A DNA stretch of 64,000 bases from positions 1,922,001-1,986,000 of the forward strand of contig NZ_AP027292.1 in assembly GCF_030295765.1 (NCBI RefSeq). Reading direction: 5' to 3'. Each line of letters begins with the position of its first letter. Positions within the stretch are counted from its first letter, which is position 1. This DNA comes from Neptuniibacter halophilus. Its GTDB lineage: Bacteria > Pseudomonadota > Gammaproteobacteria > Pseudomonadales > Balneatricaceae. The position numbers were made by a program, and so were the translations under genes. Below are positions 36,276-43,912 of this stretch, piece by piece. Under the pieces are notes generated by a model, which was not told the DNA's origin, ran no database searches, and saw only the letters and a program-made list of their open reading frames with translations.

Positions 36276-36746
36276 CGGTCCCTCTCCGGCTTGTTTGTTT
36301 AGGTGCCTTAATTCATTGTCGCCCGCGCTTTTCCGGAGAGCTTTATACTGCTCCTCAGAGAGGGGTACAGTCGTCCTAACCGTTGCCATTTCGCTCACCA
36401 AGATGCGTAACTTTGCATAATCATAACCCAAGGGTTTAGAAAGGTCATTGTGCTAAAAGACTATGGCCAGGGAAGTGGTGAAAGCGAAGAAACAGGAAGC
36501 AATCTAATATGTGAGAATACACCTCAGCGTTCCCTTTGCGAGTCTTTTAGTATCTCAGTTTCGATACGAGGTCAGATCCTGCTGTCCCGACTTCGAAATA
36601 TGTTCAACAAAAAAAATGCTTTGCAATCCAGTTTGATTGGCAGAAGAAATCGGTGCTTGGTTAGGTGGTAATCCTCCCATTAAGTCACCCTCAGCGGTGG
36701 TTTGGTAGGCCCTTAACTATTTGCTTATCAATAGCTCAAGGAAGGA
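36276..36746. other. Region between hsdR and the radical SAM gene; promoter of the defence block
   Basis: About 470 bases with no convincing gene. It should hold the promoter for the leftward hsdR transcript. A perfect 10-base inverted repeat, CTAAAAGACT (36453-36462) and AGTCTTTTAG (36541-36550), is separated by 78 bases and could be a pair of regulator sites. An in-frame peptide upstream of hsdR (from 36389) overlaps the left part. Confidence 0.45.
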
Positions 36747-37670
36747 TTAGTCTACATTTTCTACCTCAATACATTCGATAAGGGGGGAGGAAGGAGATCT
36801 GCGATTCTTCCACTCTTGATAGATTCTTTCCCAGGACTTGGATGATCTTTGTTCTAGTAGCGGTGGTCGAAGTTTTGGTGGTACGTAATGGCCGTCATGA
36901 AAACGCCCGCATAATCGGCAGGCTGCTGCCATCAAATCCCGCATTTCATCATTGGTTGACGGCAGGCTTTTCCTGCCGTTTTTTATACCCAAAACACGGT
37001 CTATTCCACCAGCAACAGCGCAAGGGTAGTAGCCCTGAGGTGTTAGCCCAATACCACAAGTTGAGGAAATAGAGCATCCGTTTCGAAAGTCTGCAAATCG
37101 ATACCAAGGATTGTCTTGGGGGGCTAAGTTGAACGGACCAAACGAAGGTTGGATATTGTTATTTTTTGACGAATTTTCAATTTGAATAGAGTCGGGTATC
37201 TGGCTCAGTATACGCTGAACTTTTGAGCTATAACCGTTACTTACGACCTCGATCAAAGTTGTCGGGTTGTACTCAAGATAGCGTTCCATTTCATTAATTA
37301 TGTTCTGGAAATCCGGGTGTAGTGTCGGTTCACCACCTAGAAGTCTAATGCGCTCCCAGTTCCTATCCTTGTTAATCGATTCATCTACAAACTGCCGGAT
37401 GTCGTCCAGGCTGATATGGCTCGCTTCAGGTGCTTGGGCACTGGAACGGTTACAGTTGTTGCACCGAAGGTTGCACAGGTAGGTAATATCAATTTCTATC
37501 AAAGTTGTTGCCGGTTTATATTGATAGCCCAGTAGACGTGTCATGGGACCTTGAATACGTACCCATCGCCATGCTTTTTTTAAGGTGAACCACAAGCGTA
37601 CAAGGCTTATGTATCGGTGTGGGTAATCTGGGTGATATCGATAACTATTGGATGAATCATACTTCTTCAT
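36747..37670 (-). CDS. Radical SAM protein with SPASM-like C-terminus
   Basis: A 307-residue enzyme. The 4Fe-4S/SAM motif is CNLRCNNC (CxxxCxxC), followed by the expected LLGGEPTLHPDF glycine/Glu motif. The C-terminal half holds further cysteines in a SPASM/twitch-like pattern (GCSISSTCGIGL, YYPCAVAGG, CRLCG), suggesting one auxiliary iron-sulfur cluster. The substrate is unknown. Its neighbours are glycosyltransferases, so it may modify a sugar, a lipid carrier or a small peptide. The start codon overlaps or abuts other frames with only 15 bases to the divergent gene at 37686. The ribosome site is weak. Confidence 0.85.
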   Translation of the reverse strand: MKKYDSSNSYRYHPDYPHRYISLVRLWFTLKKAWRWVRIQGPMTRLLGYQYKPATTLIEIDITYLCNLRCNNCNRSSAQAPEASHISLDDIRQFVDESINKDRNWERIRLLGGEPTLHPDFQNIINEMERYLEYNPTTLIEVVSNGYSSKVQRILSQIPDSIQIENSSKNNNIQPSFGPFNLAPQDNPWYRFADFRNGCSISSTCGIGLTPQGYYPCAVAGGIDRVLGIKNGRKSLPSTNDEMRDLMAAACRLCGRFHDGHYVPPKLRPPLLEQRSSKSWERIYQEWKNRRSPSSPLIECIEVENVD

Positions 37671-37685
37671 ACGGACATACCACGC

Positions 37686-38504
37686 ATGGACTTTGAACGG
37701 ATGCTGCTGTTAGGGAATGGACCAGGAGACTTGCCCGTTAACACGGGAGCTTGTCCATATGTCATTTTTAATAAATCAGGTACTCGCTTGGAAAGCGGGG
37801 TGACAATCCGAGTCTCAAATAGGAAAGTAGCTGGGCTGAGAAACCGAGATTTACCTTTCCTAGTGAGTAGCGAGGGTGCCTCAGATAGCTGGTGTGACCG
37901 GTTCCAAATCCAGTTGTCCCTAACAGCAAAAGATCTCGAGCGAGAACTGGATAGCTTGCCGTCAGTCGGCCTAGCGACAGCCCATGCCTTATCTTGCATG
38001 GGGGTTACATTACAGTTATACCGAATGCCTTTGTGCCCAAGTCTCATCAGATCTGAACATTTATCAGAGCGCGAACCTTTACCTGCGGCCTTCCATAATT
38101 GGTTGGGTGAACGTCGTTTGGCTTGGCAGTTGTTGCTTCGAGAAAAAGAGAGGTGGCATTGGCCGCAATTGTTCTTGGCGTGCGGAAAAAGCAAATTAGA
38201 ACCGACTAATATCCAGGAGCCTTTAACGGATCTATGGGACTGGTTTTCCTCCCATGCTGGCTTGCCTGACACTGATATCACCGAATTAAAGAGGCTTTCG
38301 GAGTTGCCGCTCGATGTTTGGTTAAATTCTTCGAATAAGAGTGCTTTGCAAGCATTGGAGCGTTTTCTATTCCTCTCAAGGAAAGAACCGCTGACTCCCA
38401 ACTGGTGGTTGTATCGCAATGATCTATCTCCTCTCATTAATCGCCTTCAGTTGCGTTTAATGCAGGTACAACAGCATTTGTACTCTCAGCCCCAGGTAAA
38501 CTAA
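37686..38504 (+). CDS. Putative GT29-like (sialyltransferase-fold) protein
   Basis: A 272-residue protein. It opens MLLLGNGPGDLP, like the GNGP/GNS nucleotide-sugar motif of GT29-type glycosyltransferases and bacterial relatives. It continues with FNKSG, a short Arg/Asp-rich segment, and GLATAHALSCMGVTLQLYRM, which resembles the second conserved block. The C-terminal 120 residues are helical and Trp-rich. The call is from pattern similarity only. It is the only plus-strand gene in this cluster, divergent from the radical SAM gene by 15 bases, and its 3' end overlaps the large glycosyltransferase by 68 bases. A full-length antisense frame also exists (see findings), so the strand is not fully settled. 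Confidence 0.55.
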   Translation: MDFERMLLLGNGPGDLPVNTGACPYVIFNKSGTRLESGVTIRVSNRKVAGLRNRDLPFLVSSEGASDSWCDRFQIQLSLTAKDLERELDSLPSVGLATAHALSCMGVTLQLYRMPLCPSLIRSEHLSEREPLPAAFHNWLGERRLAWQLLLREKERWHWPQLFLACGKSKLEPTNIQEPLTDLWDWFSSHAGLPDTDITELKRLSELPLDVWLNSSNKSALQALERFLFLSRKEPLTPNWWLYRNDLSPLINRLQLRLMQVQQHLYSQPQVN

Positions 38505-41466
38505 ATAAATGGGAGAGGATTGCGTGTTGGGAGCTTTTTTTGGCTTTTGAGTATGGATAACGCTGGTGGTAATAGCAGAAGAGGTCATCAATAAACATTG
38601 GACTTTTCGCCATTTCCGAAAGCGGCAACATAAGGGCGTAGTCCGTAACATCTTTTACCCAGTCTCCCTGATATTCAAGGTAGTGGGAGGGCAATTGGTC
38701 GAACAATTTTTTACGAAAACCTCGTAAGTGAGCCCAAACATTGGCTCCCCCTTGATGACGAGGGTTCTGGTAGTTCGGTATGTAGAGATGAAAGGGTTTG
38801 TCGGGGCGAAACATACCGCCGTTGATTAGATCTGCACCGGAGTTAATCGCTTCGTATAGCTTGGCCACGACATCTGAAGACATCAGTGCATCGTCTAGGT
38901 CCAGCGTCACAATAAGAGACTCAGGGTTTGAGCAGATCTCGCCTATTGCCGCTTTGAAGTTTCTGATATACCCGAACCGTTCTCTGCGGCGGATAAGAGT
39001 GGTACGACTCTTCATTGTTCCCAGTAAAAGAGGCAGGTGCCAATTGTTGGCAAATGAGCCCCCATCATCGATAACAATCAGGCCAAATCGTTGTTCGCGC
39101 TGCATCTTCAGTGAGGCTAAACTCCGACGTAGCTTACCAATACTGGTATCTCTGCCTTTCAATAGAAATATCAGGGGTTCATCTCGAATGGGGTATTGCC
39201 ACTGGGTGTCAGGGAATAAATCCCATTTTCCCTTTTGTTGATCCGGCTCCATACCTTGGCTGATCAGATCTCGCCAAACAGGGAAACCGGGCTTGTCTTT
39301 CTCCGTATTCATCGGATGGACATAAAAAGAGCGATGGTCCCCTCCACGAACAGACCGACAATGTGGGTGTGTAGTCTGTTGCACGCTGCGATGCCACATT
39401 AGGTTGAATCGGTCATGATCCACTGTGTTGTGCAATGGGCATAGAGCTCGTAGGCGAGGTAGGTGAAGCAGTCCACATCGCACTTCAGGAGCAAACTCCC
39501 CTGCATTGCCATGGTAGGGCTTAAGGTCGGTTGATGGTTGTGGAATATTGAAGCCAACGCAGACAACGTTCTCTTTTGTTAACGCTTTAATCATGTCAGC
39601 TAAGTAGTCATGGCTTAAATCACGTCGACCGATTAACACATCGGAATCACACTGAAGGACATAAGGGGTGTTTACTTGCTCGAATGCCCACAGTTGGGAA
39701 AATACAGGGGCGAAGATGCTGGTGTGGCTGGACGATATGTCATTTCTCCCAAACCATCTAAGATAGGTATCTCTAATCTCATCCGTGTCGGCTGGCGCTT
39801 GCCAGACGTCATCTATTATTTCTTCTGCTAGTAAGTGCAGCCCGATCTTTTGAGCTTGTTCGAGATCGCCTTTTGCATATTGCCTGAGAAAAGGGCCTGT
39901 ATATGGATCAATCAGCAGCACTTTTTTGGCAAAGGCGGCAGGGTAGGATAACTGGGATACGATATGCTCGACCTGATCCTGTAATAAGCCTGCATCTTGA
40001 GGACAGCTTTTGATCAGCAAGGTTACTTGTGGCTCATCCCGCAACGGGAGTATGGGGGATTCATCTACATCGATGCAGTGTGGGAAAAGTTCTTCGATCA
40101 AGTTTCTGTAAAAAACATTAAAACCTTCTAATGTTGCTAGAGACTCGTGTAGTCGCATGGTGGTTTCTCTACGCGCTAACTCGAAGTCTGATTGCCCTAA
40201 GACGGTGATGCTGTATAACCGAGCGGCGGCATCAAGAAATCTTGAGGGCGATAGGGGAACGATATCCTTACCTATATCAATATAAATCAGCTGACCTTCA
40301 GTTAGCCGGAGATTCGTCCGTTTAATATTGCTGGTGACATAGCCGCTAGCATGTAAACGTTTTAAAAATTGACGAGCTGTTTCCGCCGGGAGAAACGTGG
40401 GTACCGGCTCACTATCAAACCAAGGGTACTGACAACACCATGTCCCATCATCACTTTTATTCCAACTGACAGAGGGGAGCGGTCCTTCGGTATTAGTGGT
40501 CAGTGACTGAATCCGATTGGCTTCGAAATCATTCATGGCATGTGGATAAAAGCGCTTCCAAATGACCTGTTGGTCTTGCCATACAATCCCTTCTTGACCC
40601 ACACCTAGTAATTTTACTGGATTGTTCAGTGCTTGGAGCCAGAGTTTAGTCGCGGCAGCGAGCTTATGGCGTTGCTGTGACCATTGAGAAGATTTTCGGT
40701 TCTGTTCAGTTAACCCGCCATCAAGTGAGTAGACAGAATAGATAGGGTGGGGAATGACGAAGCCTTGTTCTGGTTTTAGCATGAGAAGTTCCGCTACCAG
40801 CCAATGGTCTTCTGCACTCTTTACATCCGGATATCGAATTCCGCTATGGGTGCGGAGTATTAGGTTGCATGATGGAAGCTCTTGCCTTGAGCGCCCAGAA
40901 CAAAAGTCATCGATAAATCTGACAAGTGGCTCCCGATTCTGCAGTACAGATGGATCAGCGATGTTGCTGTCGGGAAGTATTTCGCCTTTTTCTTCGAGGT
41001 GATTGCTACCCAATAGATATAGGGGGGGCTCACCAGAAGTTTCGCGCAGCATCTCCTGTACAGAGTTTGTGCGAGCGAATTTATCATCAGCATCTAACCG
41101 AGCGACCCAGGTGGCGGTAGGGAGTTCCGCATCGACCCAATCTAGCAAGGCATTGCGCGCTCGAGCTGCTGTGCCACATAGTGCATGAACGATAATTAAT
41201 CGAGGGTCATCAAGCCACTCATCAATACCTGCTAACCACTCATCTGATGAGTTGTCATTTAAAATCAGAACAGCCCCATCACCCTGTTGAACGATGCTTT
41301 GTGCCATCGCTGAAGCCAGGGCTGGCTTTATATGATTAGCTTGGTTCTTAATACAAATGCCAATAATGGCTGTGGCATTGAGAGCTTCGTTACTGAGAGG
41401 GGAGTGCAACTGATAAAAGCGCGGAGATAGTACGCACTCAGTTACTCGAGGGGCTTTTGTATGCAT
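38437..41466 (-). CDS. Giant multidomain glycosyltransferase with a kinase-like insert
   Basis: A 1009-residue cytoplasmic protein. Residues about 30-265: GT2 domain, with DNSSDEW and the DxD motif RLDADD. About 280-440: a protein-kinase-like fold, with a Gly loop (LGVGQEGIVW), Lys in IWKRF, and a catalytic-loop equivalent SNIKRTNLRL followed by YIDIGKD; the usual catalytic Asp reads Asn. About 480-760: a second GT-A domain with CDSDVLIG. About 780-1000: a third, GT2, with IVIDDGGS and TLDLDD. The ATG at 41466 has AAGGA 8 bases upstream and overlaps the end of the GT2 gene by 29 bases. It probably builds a repeating glycan; the product is unknown. Confidence 0.82.
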   Translation of the reverse strand: MHTKAPRVTECVLSPRFYQLHSPLSNEALNATAIIGICIKNQANHIKPALASAMAQSIVQQGDGAVLILNDNSSDEWLAGIDEWLDDPRLIIVHALCGTAARARNALLDWVDAELPTATWVARLDADDKFARTNSVQEMLRETSGEPPLYLLGSNHLEEKGEILPDSNIADPSVLQNREPLVRFIDDFCSGRSRQELPSCNLILRTHSGIRYPDVKSAEDHWLVAELLMLKPEQGFVIPHPIYSVYSLDGGLTEQNRKSSQWSQQRHKLAAATKLWLQALNNPVKLLGVGQEGIVWQDQQVIWKRFYPHAMNDFEANRIQSLTTNTEGPLPSVSWNKSDDGTWCCQYPWFDSEPVPTFLPAETARQFLKRLHASGYVTSNIKRTNLRLTEGQLIYIDIGKDIVPLSPSRFLDAAARLYSITVLGQSDFELARRETTMRLHESLATLEGFNVFYRNLIEELFPHCIDVDESPILPLRDEPQVTLLIKSCPQDAGLLQDQVEHIVSQLSYPAAFAKKVLLIDPYTGPFLRQYAKGDLEQAQKIGLHLLAEEIIDDVWQAPADTDEIRDTYLRWFGRNDISSSHTSIFAPVFSQLWAFEQVNTPYVLQCDSDVLIGRRDLSHDYLADMIKALTKENVVCVGFNIPQPSTDLKPYHGNAGEFAPEVRCGLLHLPRLRALCPLHNTVDHDRFNLMWHRSVQQTTHPHCRSVRGGDHRSFYVHPMNTEKDKPGFPVWRDLISQGMEPDQQKGKWDLFPDTQWQYPIRDEPLIFLLKGRDTSIGKLRRSLASLKMQREQRFGLIVIDDGGSFANNWHLPLLLGTMKSRTTLIRRRERFGYIRNFKAAIGEICSNPESLIVTLDLDDALMSSDVVAKLYEAINSGADLINGGMFRPDKPFHLYIPNYQNPRHQGGANVWAHLRGFRKKLFDQLPSHYLEYQGDWVKDVTDYALMLPLSEMAKSPMFIDDLFCYYHQRYPYSKAKKSSQHAILSHLFSLPGAESTNAVVPALNATEGD

Positions 41467-42298
41467 CTTGCCATTCCTTAGCACGTTTCTTTATTTCTCT
41501 CTCACTCCATCCAAAGAGTGTGCTTGCCCGCATAAAAAAGAGATGCTTAATCTCATCAGTCATTAGATGATTATGCAAATGATAAAAATGTCCTAGCCCA
41601 TCGAGTTTAGTCTCACTAAACCGGGTAGAGAGGGCCTGTTGATTAGTATTCAATGTCCAGTTTGCAGTATGCGACTCCGTAAAGGCGAACCTTACTCCTT
41701 CGATGCTGCACACACGAATAGCTAGGTCACGATCATTGCAGCTCGTAAGTCGGCTTGTAAAGCAGCCTGCAGTAATTAGTGTTGAGAGTTGGATGAACGT
41801 GTTTGATCCCTGCCATCCTGGATTTCCGATTAAAAAATCTTGCAGTGTTAACTGGTTAAGGGGCTCCCTATTCTGAATCTCCCCATTGCAAATAACACGA
41901 AGCCCGGAAATGACAACGTCGGGCCAGTCGTTACGGTTAGCTTGGTCAAAGCATAAGGCTAAATGATTTGTGTCCCAGGTATCGTCATCATCAAGAATAG
42001 CTATATAAGAGTCAGGCCAATGTTGCTCGATGAAATGAATCCCCATGTTCCAACTGGAAGCGGCACCGGAGGATTCGGTATTTTTCAGGGTGTGTACTGG
42101 AAATGAAGAAGTGCTGAGTTTGGGGATGTATTCAGTGTTTGAACTATCGTCATCCACGACAATAACGCAAGCACATGGTAATGAGCTTTGCGCACAGACC
42201 GACAGCCAGGCGCGCTTTAACAGCCCCTCTCTTTCGGGGAGAGTGGCGATTAAGGTGATAATATTGGGTGTTAAATGTTTCATTCCTATTGTGCCCAT
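41438..42298 (-). CDS. Family 2 glycosyltransferase
   Basis: A 286-residue GT2 enzyme. Near the N-terminus are TLIATLPEREGLL and VIVVDDDSSN; the metal/nucleotide motif is IAILDDDDTWD, followed by the acceptor region (WQGSNTFIQLSTL) and NDRDLAIRV. It transfers a sugar from a nucleotide-sugar donor; donor and acceptor cannot be told. Two starts are possible: ATG 42298 (GGA 7 bases upstream) and ATG 42283, which directly follows the stop of a small upstream ORF. It overlaps the large glycosyltransferase gene, indicating one transcript. Confidence 0.88.
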   Translation of the reverse strand: MGTIGMKHLTPNIITLIATLPEREGLLKRAWLSVCAQSSLPCACVIVVDDDSSNTEYIPKLSTSSFPVHTLKNTESSGAASSWNMGIHFIEQHWPDSYIAILDDDDTWDTNHLALCFDQANRNDWPDVVISGLRVICNGEIQNREPLNQLTLQDFLIGNPGWQGSNTFIQLSTLITAGCFTSRLTSCNDRDLAIRVCSIEGVRFAFTESHTANWTLNTNQQALSTRFSETKLDGLGHFYHLHNHLMTDEIKHLFFMRASTLFGWSEREIKKRAKEWQDAYKSPSSN

Positions 42299-42411
42299 TT
42301 CACATCCGTGTGCTTTTCGTCACGTACCCAGAATGCCATTGACATAGATCTTTTTACACTACTAAAAGCACCGCATTCTTCTAATTTTTTCTTTATCTGT
42401 TCATTTACCAC
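42286..42411 (-). CDS. Small ORF upstream of GT2: peptide gene or truncated gene end
   Basis: A 41-codon frame (GTG at 42411 to TAG at 42286) encodes a strikingly protein-like chain: VNEQIKKKLEECGAFSSVKR, then SMAFWVRDEKHTDVKWAQ. The frame stays open a further eight codons upstream before TGA. No good ribosome site is seen. Its stop overlaps the GT2 start region (TAGGAATG), as in translationally coupled pairs. It may be a short peptide gene linked to the radical SAM enzyme, or the tail of a gene lost by deletion. Both are inferences. Confidence 0.35.
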   Translation of the reverse strand: MVNEQIKKKLEECGAFSSVKRSMSMAFWVRDEKHTDVKWAQ

Positions 42412-42535
42412 TGATAATGAATGCAGCTCTGGGTGTCAGTGAAGCGCTATATGTATACTCTAGCTATATCTAGCAAAGTTGGGCAGTGGTTAGCGAGTAT
42501 TGAGGCCCTTTGTGTTATCTCGAAAAACCTATGGC

Positions 42536-43741
42536 TTACTTCTTTTCTAATTTTATTGAGTCTAAGTGGTTAGCCCATTTCTGCATCATTACCGTTCTCT
42601 GCTCTAGAAGTTCTGCTTTGTTATAAGTAGCTCTTATTCTGTCCTTACTTGCATGAGCTAGTTGAAGTTCAATTGCGTCGGCGTTAAAACCAAGTTCATT
42701 AAGCATGGTTGATGCTGTGTGCCTAAATCCGTGAGATGTCATAACTCCTCTGCCTATAGGTTGGTGCGTATCTTCATCTCTAATGCGTATGATGGCTTGG
42801 TTTAGAGTGTTTTCGCTCATTGGTTTTCCGGTTCTTAAGCCAAATGCAGTGAGGAAAACATACTCGTGCTTTTGTGAAAGCTGGTGGGCTTTATTTAATA
42901 TTTTAATGGCTTGTTTTGCTAAAGGGATTTTATGCTCTCTTTCCATTTTCATTTCATTAGAAGGTATTTTTATTAGCTTATCTTCAAAATTAATATATTC
43001 CCATTTCATAAAGCGTATGTTGTATGGGCGCAGCATGACTAGAGGCATGAGTTGCAAAGCTAGCTTTACAGATGGGTCGCCATCAAAGGTGTCTATTCCG
43101 CGAAGGATTTTTGCAAAGTCTTTTGGGTCGGTTATGTGAGCAAAATTGACTGACTTTTTAGGCTTGGGTAAGAGTTCGGAAATGGTTGCAGCTGGATTGT
43201 TCTGGATAAGCTGTAAACTAAGTAGGTAATTGAACGTTTGGCGACAATATGTTGCTAAGTCTTTTGCTGTTTCTCGTTTTCCCTTGTCAGCAATAGGCTT
43301 GAGTAAGTTGAGCAAATCAATGGCGGTTATTAGATCTACTGGTTTTGTGTCCAAGGGTTTAAACAAGTGCCGCTCCATTTTGGCTAACTTCTTTTTCGCA
43401 GTTGTAGGTCTAAGGTCCTGTGTAGACATCATCTCTTGAGCGTAGAAGCTGAATGGCTTCGCTAAGAGCTTCTCAGCGTCTTTTTGTGCTCTGGGGTCTT
43501 TGCCCTTTAAAACGTCGTGATGTGCTTGCTCATGAAGCTGACGAGCTTCAGAAAGAGATAGGCTAGGGTATTGTCCAAATGTGATAGTCGCGTATTTGTT
43601 ATGAAGCTTGAAGTCATAACGAAAAGACTTTGTACCGTTTGTTCTGGTTAATACATAAAGGCCGCCGCCATCTGCTGTTTTGTAGCTCTTACTTTTGGGT
43701 TTTAGATTTTTGACCTTAGCGTCAGTTAGTTTTCTCTGCAT
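42536..43741 (-). CDS. P4-type tyrosine integrase of the island
   Basis: A 401-residue integrase. The N-terminal DUF4102 domain (KLTDAKVKNLKPKSKSYK; ADGGGLYVL) is followed by a core-binding domain and the catalytic domain. The catalytic residues are Arg in VMLRPYNIRF, HGFR (HxxR), His in LQLAHASKD and Tyr in ATYNKAEL. It is expected to recombine the tRNA-Arg att sites. It lies at the far end of the island, next to attR, not next to the tRNA as in classic P4 elements. The ribosome site AGGA is 7 bases before the ATG. Confidence 0.95.
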   Translation of the reverse strand: MQRKLTDAKVKNLKPKSKSYKTADGGGLYVLTRTNGTKSFRYDFKLHNKYATITFGQYPSLSLSEARQLHEQAHHDVLKGKDPRAQKDAEKLLAKPFSFYAQEMMSTQDLRPTTAKKKLAKMERHLFKPLDTKPVDLITAIDLLNLLKPIADKGKRETAKDLATYCRQTFNYLLSLQLIQNNPAATISELLPKPKKSVNFAHITDPKDFAKILRGIDTFDGDPSVKLALQLMPLVMLRPYNIRFMKWEYINFEDKLIKIPSNEMKMEREHKIPLAKQAIKILNKAHQLSQKHEYVFLTAFGLRTGKPMSENTLNQAIIRIRDEDTHQPIGRGVMTSHGFRHTASTMLNELGFNADAIELQLAHASKDRIRATYNKAELLEQRTVMMQKWANHLDSIKLEKK

Positions 43742-43761
43742 GGAGGTGTCCTTTCTTTGTA

Positions 43762-43782
43762 TACCCTAAATAATACCCTAAA
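43762..43782. repeat. Candidate integrase arm sites (two right copies)
   Basis: TACCCTAAA occurs at 43762-43770 and at 43774-43782, 12 bases apart, in the integrase promoter region. The same word lies at 10842 near attL. It is probably bound by the integrase or an AlpA-type directionality factor. Confidence 0.45.
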
Positions 43783-43809
43783 ATGGCATGGATTTGGTTA
43801 GTCTTTGAT

Positions 43810-43874
43810 GGACGTTGTGAGACTCGTTTTGCTTTAAGTTACTTTATTGTAAGGTGTTATTGGATGTTGTGAGA
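43810..43874. repeat. Two 13-base direct repeats near attR
   Basis: GGACGTTGTGAGA (43810-43822) and GGATGTTGTGAGA (43862-43874) differ at one base and are 52 bases apart, on either side of an AT-rich spacer just inside attR. They form a second candidate class of recombination-protein sites. The left end lacks an obvious copy. Confidence 0.4.
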
Positions 43875-43889
43875 TATTGGTTTGACTTT

Positions 43890-43912
43890 CTCCAGGCGCG
43901 CCACTTTTTTAT
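43890..43912 (+). repeat. attR: right 23-bp direct repeat of the island
   Basis: An exact copy of the tRNA-Arg 3' end repeat found at 10760-10782, including the CCA and six T. No second tRNA body is present, so this is the scar of integration and the right edge of the island. Confidence 0.92.

Larger units (their letters stand above)
10783..43889. mobile_element. 33-kb integrated genomic island in tRNA-Arg
   Basis: The segment lies between two exact 23-bp repeats of the tRNA-Arg 3' end and carries a P4-type integrase at its right end. Its cargo is accessory: AlpA regulators, RadC/DUF932 plasmid-type genes, a second recombinase, restriction and other defence genes, and a glycosyltransferase/radical-SAM cluster. 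No phage structural, conjugation or plasmid partition genes are seen. It therefore appears to be a defence island or a satellite-like element that depends on others for transfer. The left part is visibly more AT-rich than the flanking core genes. Confidence 0.88.

Noticed and set aside
36450..36671. Plus-strand frame of 73 codons in the hsdR promoter region
   Set aside because: It starts with TTG, has no ribosome site, and the translation is low in structure and unlike any family.
37667..38437. Minus-strand frame as the true gene of the GT29-like locus
   Set aside because: Its translation lacks motifs and is dominated by Ser and Arg, while the plus frame shows a GNGP motif and a globular pattern. 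It is kept as a finding because of its junctions.
43890..43912. A second tRNA-Arg at the right end
   Set aside because: Only the last part of the T arm, acceptor strand and CCA are present; there is no D or anticodon arm. It is the attR scar.
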